Source: Andreesenia sp964489735
Lineage (GTDB): Bacteria; Bacillota; Clostridia; Tissierellales; Gottschalkiaceae
NCBI GenBank assembly: GCA_964489735.1
Contig: CAZBAL010000018.1
Coordinates: 1 to 37,679, forward strand
Length of the DNA stretch: 37,679 nt
Reading direction: 5' to 3'
A program made the position numbers and the translations under genes. Below are positions 15,287-22,685 of this stretch, one piece after another; the stretch's first letter is position 1, and every line of letters starts with the position of its first letter. The notes under the pieces are model-generated. The model was not told the DNA's origin, made no database searches, and saw nothing but the letters and a program-made list of their open reading frames with translations.

Positions 15287-16174
15287 TTATATTTTTGACT
15301 TTCCCTTTAAACAGGCAAAATTCACTTCTTCCCATCTTCTATATCTGCAGTTCAGACATGTCTTCTTGCCATGATAATGCTCTTCCTCTACATCTGGACT
15401 GTATTCTTCACATATCTCAAGATTTGCTTTTATTTTATCAAGCTTTCTCAAATCATCTTTTATCATAGTTTCCCATATTCCATTTTTCTTATCTACTAAG
15501 ACAGTCCTCTTTCCGTTGATTATGGTCTGCTTTGCTTTCCAAGGCACCAGTACATCTTCTTCTAATCCAGGATGTTCACCCGACAGGCTGACCACATCGT
15601 CTACTGCCTGATTTTCCAGGAGATCTTTTATCTTATACATCTCTCCCTCTTCAAAACCTTTTACTGAGCCCTTAACTTCTCCATCATTTCCACTCATTCT
15701 AAGTCCAGTTCCTGCTAAAGCCCCTATTATTCCTGCACCATCTCCACCAAACTCATTCAGATATACTCCAAGATTCTTTGCCGTTTTATAGGCATATTCT
15801 TTAGTTAACACTACTCTTTTAGCTTCAAAGCCATAATCTATGAGTCTGTTTCTCTTTTTTTCATCCTCAAAGTCAGAAACTTTTACAACTGAAAGACCTG
15901 GATCTGAGCCTTCAGCACTTTCAGTCTTTAGATGTCCAGCAGCAAGTTCTATGAGCTTATCATACTTATCTTCATTAATTTCAAGTTCAAATGCCATAGA
16001 ACTGTTATGAGATGTATACTCTATATCTTCGTGCAAAAGAAGCTGATGTCTAGTTATATATTTAGTTTTCGCACCCAATTTTTCTTTTGCGATATTTCTT
16101 ATTTCAGAAGCTATCGTTCCTGTTCCTTTTGATTCCAGATTATCCGTATCATCTATGCAAAGTATAAGTTTCAT
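15287..16174 (-). CDS. TiaS-like protein (archaeal tRNA-Ile2 agmatidine synthase family)
   Basis: A 295-residue protein. The N-terminus CIDDTDNLESKGTG matches the IDDTD start of the COG1571/TiaS family, followed by a segment like the agmatine-binding region (GGDGAGIIGALAGTGLRMSG). The C-terminus has a small zinc-like motif (KTCLNCRYRRW and a later CLKG). True TiaS modifies C34 of tRNA-Ile2 with agmatine in archaea; bacteria use TilS and lysine, so the bacterial homologues probably do something else, perhaps ATP-dependent modification. The ATG has GGAGAG 6 bases upstream. It lies just upstream of the flavoprotein fusion with a 69-base gap and may be co-transcribed. Confidence 0.72.
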   Translation of the reverse strand: MKLILCIDDTDNLESKGTGTIASEIRNIAKEKLGAKTKYITRHQLLLHEDIEYTSHNSSMAFELEINEDKYDKLIELAAGHLKTESAEGSDPGLSVVKVSDFEDEKKRNRLIDYGFEAKRVVLTKEYAYKTAKNLGVYLNEFGGDGAGIIGALAGTGLRMSGNDGEVKGSVKGFEEGEMYKIKDLLENQAVDDVVSLSGEHPGLEEDVLVPWKAKQTIINGKRTVLVDKKNGIWETMIKDDLRKLDKIKANLEICEEYSPDVEEEHYHGKKTCLNCRYRRWEEVNFACLKGKSKI

Positions 16175-16194
16175 ATTCTCTCTCCTATCTCAAT

Positions 16195-16425
16195 CTTTAA
16201 GTCTGTAAACTTAAACAGTTAGCAAAATATATAGTTTAGAAAAATATATATTTTAAAACTTTTATTAAACCATATTCTTAGTTGAAAATACAATGATATA
16301 AGAAGAGCTTAGCACTAAAGTAACCACATATATCATATATATCATCTGTTTCATAGTATTATGATATATATTATTTCCATTTTTCATATATATCATAGCG
16401 TATTATAGATTAATTTTACATATAT
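16195..16425. repeat. AT-rich spacer with repeated ATATATCAT motifs
   Basis: No gene is seen. At 16325-16405 the sequence repeats ATATATCAT and its complement ATGATATAT several times in both orientations (for example CATATATATCAT). Such palindromic AT blocks may form weak hairpins at the 3' end of the importer operon or act as protein sites; there is no clear T-run terminator. Confidence 0.5.
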
Positions 16426-17556
16426 TTATGCCGCATCATCATTCTTTCTCTGTATCTTTTCAACTTCTCTTAAATTCCTGCCAGAGAGTATATCTTCTAT
16501 ATATTCATCGCTCAAATCAGTATCGGTAAATTTTTTATAGAACTCTCTAACTTCTTCTTTCATATCTATATCTTCAAACAGTTCCGGATATACAGTTTTT
16601 CCTAACCATTTTACAAATAAAGCTGTTTCAATTGAATTAGGCTGTCCCCATCTCGATATTCCTGTCGGAAGGTTATATATATTAGATGATTTCCAAGCTT
16701 TTAATACATGAAGTCTCTCACTCTGCTGAATATAATCGTAGACATCTTCACCGTTTACTATCATATAATCCGGATCGTACGAAAATAAATCCTCAAGACT
16801 TATGTAGTTTTTGCTGTCATTGAATCCATCCATAGCTCTAACACCCTTCTGCTCAAGAGATAACCTTTCTATTATCTCAACCGGAACTGTTCCCTCTATA
16901 TCTCCTCTCAGAAGCTCATTCACCGCATGATAAATAGTTTTATTCTTTTCTACATCAGAGGAGTTTATTCTGCTAGACACTTCTTCAACCGCTCTGTCTA
17001 TTCCATCACAGTATTCTTCTGCCTCACTCTGCTTTTCTATTATTTCACCAACCATTTTAATTGCTTTTTTCTGCTCTTCTAAGTTTTTAAAATCATATAC
17101 CACAACAGGTATTCTGAACTTCTCTATCTTGTTCATAGTGCTCTCATCATTTGCCGTTGCAGCATCACATATTATAACATCTGGCGAGGGTTTTCTGATC
17201 ATCTCTTCAATATTGAACTGCCCTCCTCCTTTAGGTGTTCTGACATCTGCTATTTCCGGATAAATCTCAAGTAAAAGCCTATCTCTCATATTTCCTGATG
17301 ACACTGACTGAATTTTTTCACTACCTCCCAGTATGGCTATAGTATGAGCTGCCGGTGAAAATATTGCAGCTATATTTTTTGGATCTTTGTCTATGATCAC
17401 TTCTCTGTCTAAACTGTCTATTATCTTCTTTTTGGTTGCTCCTATATCCTGCTTTTCCTGCTGATCAGAAGTTCCACCACATCCTGAAATCATAAAGGCC
17501 AAAGATATCGTCACCATTAGATATATTAAATACTTATAAATTGATTTCCTGAGCAA
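16426..17556 (-). CDS. Substrate-binding lipoprotein of an iron/heme/corrinoid ABC importer
   Basis: About 376 residues. A TTG at 17556, 8 bases after AGGAG, gives a compact lipoprotein signal ending in FMISGCGG, so the cysteine is the lipid anchor. The mature part is a FepB/BtuF-type (Peripla_BP_2) protein: IAAIFSPAAHTIAILGG, PDVIICDAA, PVVVYDF and the late RWGQPNSIETALFVKWLGK segment that is typical of the family. It binds ligand outside the membrane and passes it to the FecCD-type permease. It is the last gene of the cluster, 123 bases after the ATPase. The ligand (siderophore, heme, cobalamin or another metal) cannot be told. Confidence 0.92.
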   Translation of the reverse strand: MLRKSIYKYLIYLMVTISLAFMISGCGGTSDQQEKQDIGATKKKIIDSLDREVIIDKDPKNIAAIFSPAAHTIAILGGSEKIQSVSSGNMRDRLLLEIYPEIADVRTPKGGGQFNIEEMIRKPSPDVIICDAATANDESTMNKIEKFRIPVVVYDFKNLEEQKKAIKMVGEIIEKQSEAEEYCDGIDRAVEEVSSRINSSDVEKNKTIYHAVNELLRGDIEGTVPVEIIERLSLEQKGVRAMDGFNDSKNYISLEDLFSYDPDYMIVNGEDVYDYIQQSERLHVLKAWKSSNIYNLPTGISRWGQPNSIETALFVKWLGKTVYPELFEDIDMKEEVREFYKKFTDTDLSDEYIEDILSGRNLREVEKIQRKNDDAA

Positions 17557-17703
17557 ACTCTCATCTCCTGTCCTTATCAATATCCTGTCATCATCCTGTT
17601 ATACTGGCCAGCTACTGTATAGGTAAGCTGTCAAACCAGCAAAAACAATAACATAACTTAATAACATAACTCAACAACTATCAGCTATCCATGATGACAT
17701 GTC

Positions 17704-18525
17704 CTACTTATCTATCAAGTCCAAAGGCATTATGTAGCTGTTCCTTCTGCCTTCAAATTCATTATTATATACTTTTGCTTTTATTTTAAATATCTCATCC
17801 ATATTTTCCTCTGTCAAAACTTCTGATGCTTTTCCCATAATCTCTATCTTTCCATTGTTCATCAGTCCAACCTTTGTATTATTTCCCTCATTTTCAAAGA
17901 AAAATGCATGGTTTGGAAAGTGTGTTGCCATGAGAACCGCAATCCCTCTATTTTTTGCCATATTACTTATCTGTTTAATGACTTTCAGCTCATTTCTGAA
18001 ATCAAGATGTGCTGTAGGCTCATCGAGGACCAGAACCCGAGTGTTCTGAGCTATTGATCTTGCAAGCTTTACCATCTGCGCCTCCCCTCCTGAGAGGCTA
18101 TTGAAGTTTCTATCTTTAAACTCCACCATACCAACTTCATCGAGTGCTTTCAGTGCTATATCCTCATCTTCCAATGTAGGCGAATTGAAGTTTCCAAGTG
18201 ATGCTGTTCTTCCCATAAGCACCATCTCATGAACAGTATATCCGAATGTATTCTCATGGAACTGAGGAACGAGTGTCATCACCTGAGCTATATCTCTATC
18301 TTTCATATTCTTAATATTCTGCCCATCAATATATATTTCTCCTTCATCAGCTTCTAAAAGTCCAAGTGCACATTCTATCATAGTAGTTTTTCCGCATCCA
18401 TTAGGTCCGAAAAGACATAGTATCTCACCCGAATTAAGCTCGAAATTCATATTTTCAAGTATCGTTCTTGATTTACCGTAGGAAAATTTTACATTTTCAA
18501 CTTTTATTAGATTTTTCAACTCCAA
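17704..18525 (-). CDS. ABC importer ATPase, FecE/BtuD type
   Basis: A 273-residue ABC ATPase with Walker A GPNGCGKT, Q-loop (LVPQFHENTFGYTV), signature LSGGEAQMVKLARS, Walker B VLVLDEPTAHLD and the H-loop ATHFPNHAF. The sequence LGLLEADEGEIYIDGQNI and VHEMVLMGRTASLG are typical of the siderophore/cobalamin branch. It powers the permease encoded upstream, with which it overlaps by 10 bases, so translation is coupled. The start is a TTG; a second TTG six bases later is also possible. Confidence 0.95.
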   Translation of the reverse strand: MELKNLIKVENVKFSYGKSRTILENMNFELNSGEILCLFGPNGCGKTTMIECALGLLEADEGEIYIDGQNIKNMKDRDIAQVMTLVPQFHENTFGYTVHEMVLMGRTASLGNFNSPTLEDEDIALKALDEVGMVEFKDRNFNSLSGGEAQMVKLARSIAQNTRVLVLDEPTAHLDFRNELKVIKQISNMAKNRGIAVLMATHFPNHAFFFENEGNNTKVGLMNNGKIEIMGKASEVLTEENMDEIFKIKAKVYNNEFEGRRNSYIMPLDLIDK

Positions 18526-19535
18526 TTACCACCCTTTGTTCTCTTCAGAAGATATATGTAAAATGGACCTCCTATTAGAGATGTCAGTATTCCAAGCGGC
18601 ATCTCTCCACCTGATATCAGCCTTGCTACATTATCGACTATTATCAGAAAGCTCCCTCCTAGTGCAAATGATATCGGAAGCATCTTTCTATTGTCATTTC
18701 CTATTATCATCCTAGCTATATGAGGAATTACAAGCCCTATCCAACCTATGGTTCCGCTGACACATACCGCTCCTGCTGTAGCTAGAGAAGTGCACACTAT
18801 TATCATATTTCGGCAGAACTTTACATTCACTCCCAATGTCTTCGCTTCTCTATCTCCAATCGAAAGCACATTAATTCTCCATCTGAGCAATATTATTCCA
18901 GTTATTCCCACGAAAATAGGCACTGAAGAGAAGAGTATATCTCTGTAATCACCCGTTGCAAGACTTCCCATAAGCCAGAATGTTATTGCTGGCAGCTCCT
19001 GGTATGGATCCGCAACATATTTTGCAAAAGCTATGAGAGATGAGAATATGGATGAAATTATTACTCCACCTAGGACTATAGAAATATTGCCATTTCCCTT
19101 ATATACTCTTCCTGCCATATAGCTGAGTCCAACCGCAATTATTCCAAAAATAAATGCCATAAGATAGATAAGAGCCATATTGTCAAACAGTATAATTGCA
19201 ACAGCTGCACCAAATCCAGCTCCAGAGCTTACTCCAAGCATTCCCGAATCTACAAGAGGATTTCTGAATATTCCCTGAAGAGCTCCTCCCGAGATTGCAA
19301 GAGCTCCTCCTACAGTTATCGCAAGTATAGCCCTTGGAAGTCTTATATCCAAGATTACTGCTGCATCGGTGCTGTTAGCATTTGAATATCCAGCTCTCAG
19401 AATTGACAGAACTTCTTTCAAACTCATCCCGTACCTTCCAAGAAACAGGGAAGCCAACAGCAGAAATAGAGGTGTCAGCCCTATCGCCATATATATGAAG
19501 ATATTTTTATAGTTTTTGTTTTTCTCCATTTCCAT
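18516..19535 (-). CDS. ABC importer permease, FecCD/BtuC type
   Basis: A 339-residue membrane protein with about ten hydrophobic segments. Family marks are LRLPRAILAITVGGALAISG, GALQGIFRNPLVDSGMLGVS, GAGFGAAVAI, a cytoplasmic GDREAKTLGVNV coupling loop and TIGWIGLVIPHIARMIIGND near the end. It forms the transmembrane channel of an iron-siderophore, heme or vitamin B12 importer. Only one permease gene is present, so it probably forms a homodimer as BtuC does. The gene begins 40 bases after the Ig-like membrane protein. Confidence 0.95.
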   Translation of the reverse strand: MEMEKNKNYKNIFIYMAIGLTPLFLLLASLFLGRYGMSLKEVLSILRAGYSNANSTDAAVILDIRLPRAILAITVGGALAISGGALQGIFRNPLVDSGMLGVSSGAGFGAAVAIILFDNMALIYLMAFIFGIIAVGLSYMAGRVYKGNGNISIVLGGVIISSIFSSLIAFAKYVADPYQELPAITFWLMGSLATGDYRDILFSSVPIFVGITGIILLRWRINVLSIGDREAKTLGVNVKFCRNMIIVCTSLATAGAVCVSGTIGWIGLVIPHIARMIIGNDNRKMLPISFALGGSFLIIVDNVARLISGGEMPLGILTSLIGGPFYIYLLKRTKGGNWS

Positions 19536-19575
19536 ACATTTCCCATCCTTAGTGTATTTACATAATTCAACATAC

Positions 19576-20208
19576 TTACATACTGCGTTTTTTGCTATTT
19601 ACAAATACCATGATAACAAATGAAACTATCACTATTGCAGCCACAATAATTAGAGTCCTATTCTGTATATATCTTTTCGATGGACTTTCTTCTTTAGTAT
19701 CTTCATCCAATACTATATCCTCTTTGAGCTCTGGTTCCATCTGTTCGTCAATACCAAGCTTGAATTCTTTTACTATATCTTCTTCTGTCTTTTCTCCATT
19801 TTTAGCCACAAACCCAGATTTCACTGTCAACTTATAATCTTTTTCTGGCACAAGAGGTTCTGTAAGATTAAGATATATATCTCTTCTTTTCTCTCTTTCA
19901 AGCTGATCATCAGGAATCTCCACTTCAAAATCCAGGCTATTACCTTCGGTATCAGTCAGTTCAAATGAGTTTAAATTGTTTTCTTTTACTGTTAAATTGG
20001 TTACATTTTTTGAAAACTCCAGCTCAATTCTGTTTTCTTCCGCTTTTATTCCTGTCATGCTGAGCTGTATACTTCCTCCTCCGCCTGTTCCATCGCCTTT
20101 TCCTTCAGGAGCATTAGCGAATGCAAATACGGAGCTTGTAATAATAAGAGATAAAATAATCAGCGAAGAAAACAGATTAGAAAATAGCTTCTTGTTTTTT
20201 CTAAACAC
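19576..20208 (-). CDS. Ig-like membrane-anchored surface protein
   Basis: A 210-residue exported protein: signal peptide from a GTG start (GAGGTG 5 bases upstream), a Gly-rich spacer (KGDGTGGGGSIQ), one SbsA-type Ig-like domain (about 45-155, with EKDYKLTVKSGFVAKNGEK as its late strand), a charged stretch, then a C-terminal membrane helix (TLIIVAAIVIVSFVIMVFV) and a short basic tail. The topology places the domain outside the membrane. It resembles the wall protein encoded just upstream. It precedes the FecCD permease and probably works with it at the outer membrane face, perhaps as a ligand relay; this is inferred from context only. Confidence 0.82.
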   Translation of the reverse strand: MFRKNKKLFSNLFSSLIILSLIITSSVFAFANAPEGKGDGTGGGGSIQLSMTGIKAEENRIELEFSKNVTNLTVKENNLNSFELTDTEGNSLDFEVEIPDDQLEREKRRDIYLNLTEPLVPEKDYKLTVKSGFVAKNGEKTEEDIVKEFKLGIDEQMEPELKEDIVLDEDTKEESPSKRYIQNRTLIIVAAIVIVSFVIMVFVNSKKRSM

Positions 20209-20249
20209 TCTATCACCTCTACATAGTAATATATACTTCTATACAACTT

Positions 20250-20286
20250 TTTAGAGGACAGTATTTTATCAACACTGTCCTCTAAA
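20250..20286 (-). repeat. Perfect 13-bp inverted repeat between two surface protein genes
   Basis: TTTAGAGGACAGT (20250-20262) pairs with ACTGTCCTCTAAA (20274-20286) around an 11-base loop. No T-run follows on the minus strand, so it may be an mRNA stabiliser, processing site or leaky terminator separating the abundant wall protein from the importer genes. Confidence 0.7.
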
Positions 20287-20325
20287 TTTCAAGTTTAATC
20301 TGCCAACTCCAAGTTTTTGTAAATA

Positions 20326-21453
20326 TTAGTTAAGAGTTGCAGTTATTATTGATTCATATCCCCAATGCGCATCAGTAAGGTCTGTATAATCTTTTATATT
20401 ATCTTTCTCTTCTTCAAGATTTCTTTCCTTACCAATAACCAGGTTCATTATTTTTGCTACTTCTACTCTAGTTATTGAAGCATCAGGTTTAAATGTTCCA
20501 TCATTGTATCCATTTATTAATTCATTTACATAAGCAGAAACGATATTCGCTTTTGCCCAGTGCTCACCAATATCGCTGAAAGGAGCATCTCCTGATTTTA
20601 ACTCAGTAAGTTTTAATATTGCTGTAACGAATTCTGCCCTTGTCATATTATTGTCCGGTCTGAATGTTTTGTCTTCATACCCTTTCATAAGCCCTTTGTT
20701 AACAGCGAATTCAACATCTCCTGCATACCATGCATCACTGTTTATATCTGTAACCGCAGCTGGATTTTCTGCATCTGGTGCTTCTGTTATTACTGATTTA
20801 AGTATTTTAGATACTTCAGCTCTAGTTATCTGAGCATCAGGTTTCATGCTTCCATCAGTGTAGCCATTAAGGTAAGCAGCATCTGGATTTACAACAATCT
20901 CAGCTGGTTCCTCACCTTCTTCAGCTGTTGTGAAAGTTATTGAGTAACCGTTATCAAGAACTGTTCCATTTTTGGCCTGAATTCCTGGAGCCACAGTTAT
21001 TGTGTATTTCTCTCCAGCTTTGAAATCTTTGATATTTATAGAAAGATATCTTCTGTATTCGAATTCATCTTCTACCGTTTTTCCTTCCGGAACTGATGTT
21101 ACAGTAATCTCTACCGGATTACCTTCTGAGTCTGTAACCGATATTTTCTCTGCATTCTGCTCTAACACTTCCGGGCCTGAAACATTATTGCTGTAAAGAA
21201 GCATTAAAAGAGCGTTTTTAGGTACACCTGTTTCTCCATCTTTAATTGTTGAACCTTCTGCATTGAAACTGAAAGCAGTATTTCCACCGCCTTGGCCAGT
21301 TCCACCTCCACCACCTGTTCCTCCAGGCTGTCCTGATGGCAACTCAGTTTCCCAAGCAAGCGATACCGGCTCATCGAAATTGAATACCGATGCCAAAGGT
21401 GCAGACATAATCATAGCACCTGCCAGTAGACAAGAAACTAATTTCTTCTTCAT
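20326..21453 (-). CDS. SLH-anchored Ig-like wall protein
   Basis: A 375-residue secreted protein. Signal peptide (MKKKLVSCLLAGAMIMSAP), a Gly-rich spacer (GGTGGGGGTGQGGGN), one SbsA-type Ig-like domain (about 55-180, ending with GEKYTITVAPGIQAKNG) and three SLH units (about 185-375, with NGYTDGSMKPDAQITRAE, KGYEDKTFRPDNNMTRAE and NGYNDGTFKPDASITRVE). The SLH triplet should bind the secondary wall polymer, so the Ig-like domain is displayed in the wall. The start has GGGGAG 6 bases before the ATG. In this cluster it is a likely outer partner of the importer. Confidence 0.9.
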   Translation of the reverse strand: MKKKLVSCLLAGAMIMSAPLASVFNFDEPVSLAWETELPSGQPGGTGGGGGTGQGGGNTAFSFNAEGSTIKDGETGVPKNALLMLLYSNNVSGPEVLEQNAEKISVTDSEGNPVEITVTSVPEGKTVEDEFEYRRYLSINIKDFKAGEKYTITVAPGIQAKNGTVLDNGYSITFTTAEEGEEPAEIVVNPDAAYLNGYTDGSMKPDAQITRAEVSKILKSVITEAPDAENPAAVTDINSDAWYAGDVEFAVNKGLMKGYEDKTFRPDNNMTRAEFVTAILKLTELKSGDAPFSDIGEHWAKANIVSAYVNELINGYNDGTFKPDASITRVEVAKIMNLVIGKERNLEEEKDNIKDYTDLTDAHWGYESIITATLN

Positions 21454-21562
21454 ATAAATCTCCCCCTATTTATTATTTGTATTACTCAAAGCATATTTGC
21501 TAAGGTGTAATAACTATTATTATATTACCCTATATGCTTTTATATTAACCAAGTTTGAACTG

Positions 21563-21874
21563 TTACTCCGTAATCATGTACATCTTTCCGCTGCTGGGAT
21601 CTTTATATACTGTTCCCATTTTTTCATATAGACTGTCTTTATCTGTGCTCTGAATATCCTTCTCTTCAAATTCATCTGTTCCGCTTACATCTTTACTATT
21701 TGAAATATCTATCTGTTTCATATTCTTAGATATATCTACGTTCCAATTCAGTACCAGTGCAACCATAAGTCCGCAGGCAAATACAAGCATAGCATCTGCC
21801 AGGTTTATCACTCCTGACATCGGATCGATCTCTTCAGTTCTTTTCTTTCTATTAAGCTTGCCTTTCATCAGCAT
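21563..21874 (-). CDS. DUF2149 protein, ExbD/TolR-like partner of a proton channel
   Basis: A 103-residue protein: basic N-terminus, one membrane helix with a buried aspartate (INLADAMLVFACGLMVALVL, Asp27), then an outside tail ending in VYKDPSSGKMYMITE. The pattern and length fit DUF2149, which is known mainly next to MotA/TolQ/ExbB genes in methanogens and Clostridia. The Asp placement inside the helix recalls ExbD, TolR and MotB, where it carries protons. The start overlaps the end of the ExbB-like gene by 23 bases with GAGGTG 7 bases upstream, so the two are translationally coupled. Role in energised uptake is inferred. Confidence 0.8.
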   Translation of the reverse strand: MLMKGKLNRKKRTEEIDPMSGVINLADAMLVFACGLMVALVLNWNVDISKNMKQIDISNSKDVSGTDEFEEKDIQSTDKDSLYEKMGTVYKDPSSGKMYMITE

Positions 21875-22496
21875 CGCTTGTCACCTCTTCCAAAATGTAC
21901 TCCATGATTGCCTGAGTGTTAACAACATACTCTTCATACCATTTCTTTCTTATTCTGGATATTACAAAGCATATAGCAGCAGCTATAAGACCGGCTATCG
22001 TTGTATCGAAAGCTATGAGGAGAGATTTCGAAAGAGTAAGTGCATCTCCCTCTCCCAGTGCCAGAAGTCCCGGTCCAAGAGGAATCAGTGTACCGATAAG
22101 TCCAAACATCGGCCCCAGCTTTGCAACAAGATCTGTTCTGTGTACTATCTTGTCATAGTGATTTTCATCCTTTAACAGAAGTTTCTGAGCAATTCCCTGA
22201 ACACCAATAGGTGAAAGATTTATATTGTCCAATAACTTTAGAATAGTATCCTTCTGTCTTCTCAGCAATTTAGATTTTATTACCTCTTTTGAATATTCAC
22301 TTATATCTTTATCGTTAATATTCTGTAAAAAGTCTTCCAGTTCAAATTCATTTTTCTTTCTTTCCTGAAAATACTCCATAAGTATGCTTCCTATGGAGAG
22401 TATTGATACCAATATGCAAATAAATAACACTATCATAGTAGGCACCAGAAATATCTGAGATGTCATATGGAGTGTCTCTTGAAGAAATTGGTTCAA
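21852..22496 (-). CDS. MotA/TolQ/ExbB-family proton channel protein
   Basis: A 214-residue inner membrane protein with three hydrophobic segments: one near the N-terminus (IFLVPTMIVLFICILVSILS), then after a long cytoplasmic loop two more in the signature region (LVAKLGPMFGLIGTLIPLGP, then AFDTTIAGLIAAAICFVISR). This is the TolQ/ExbB arrangement. Such channels use proton flow to move a partner protein. The partner here is the overlapping DUF2149 gene. TonB and an outer membrane are not expected in this cell. The start is TTG; AAGGA lies 9 bases upstream. Confidence 0.93.
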   Translation of the reverse strand: MNQFLQETLHMTSQIFLVPTMIVLFICILVSILSIGSILMEYFQERKKNEFELEDFLQNINDKDISEYSKEVIKSKLLRRQKDTILKLLDNINLSPIGVQGIAQKLLLKDENHYDKIVHRTDLVAKLGPMFGLIGTLIPLGPGLLALGEGDALTLSKSLLIAFDTTIAGLIAAAICFVISRIRKKWYEEYVVNTQAIMEYILEEVTSDADERQA

Positions 22497-22499
22497 ATC

Positions 22500-22680
22500 C
22501 TCACATCCTTTTATTATTTATGATTTTTCTTATATGTTTTTAATGTTTTTGCTTGTTTCATCTATGTTTTTAGCATGTATTTGATATATATGGTATATAT
22601 CTGGTCTGTATTTCATATATTTTTAATATATATGAAGCATATTCTCCTATATATTAAGCTAGTAATTATATATATTTAGC
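22500..22680. repeat. AT-rich spacer with repeated ATATAT blocks
   Basis: Between the large surface protein gene and the ExbB-like gene there are many ATATATG/CATATAT and GTATAT elements in about 180 bases, similar in style to the block at 16325-16405. No gene is seen. An internal promoter or operator is possible, but I cannot identify a clear -35/-10 pair. Confidence 0.45.
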
Positions 22681-22685
22681 CTTAT

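Noticed and set aside
20250..20286. Calling the 13-bp inverted repeat a standard terminator
   Set aside because: No T-run follows the stem in the direction of transcription.
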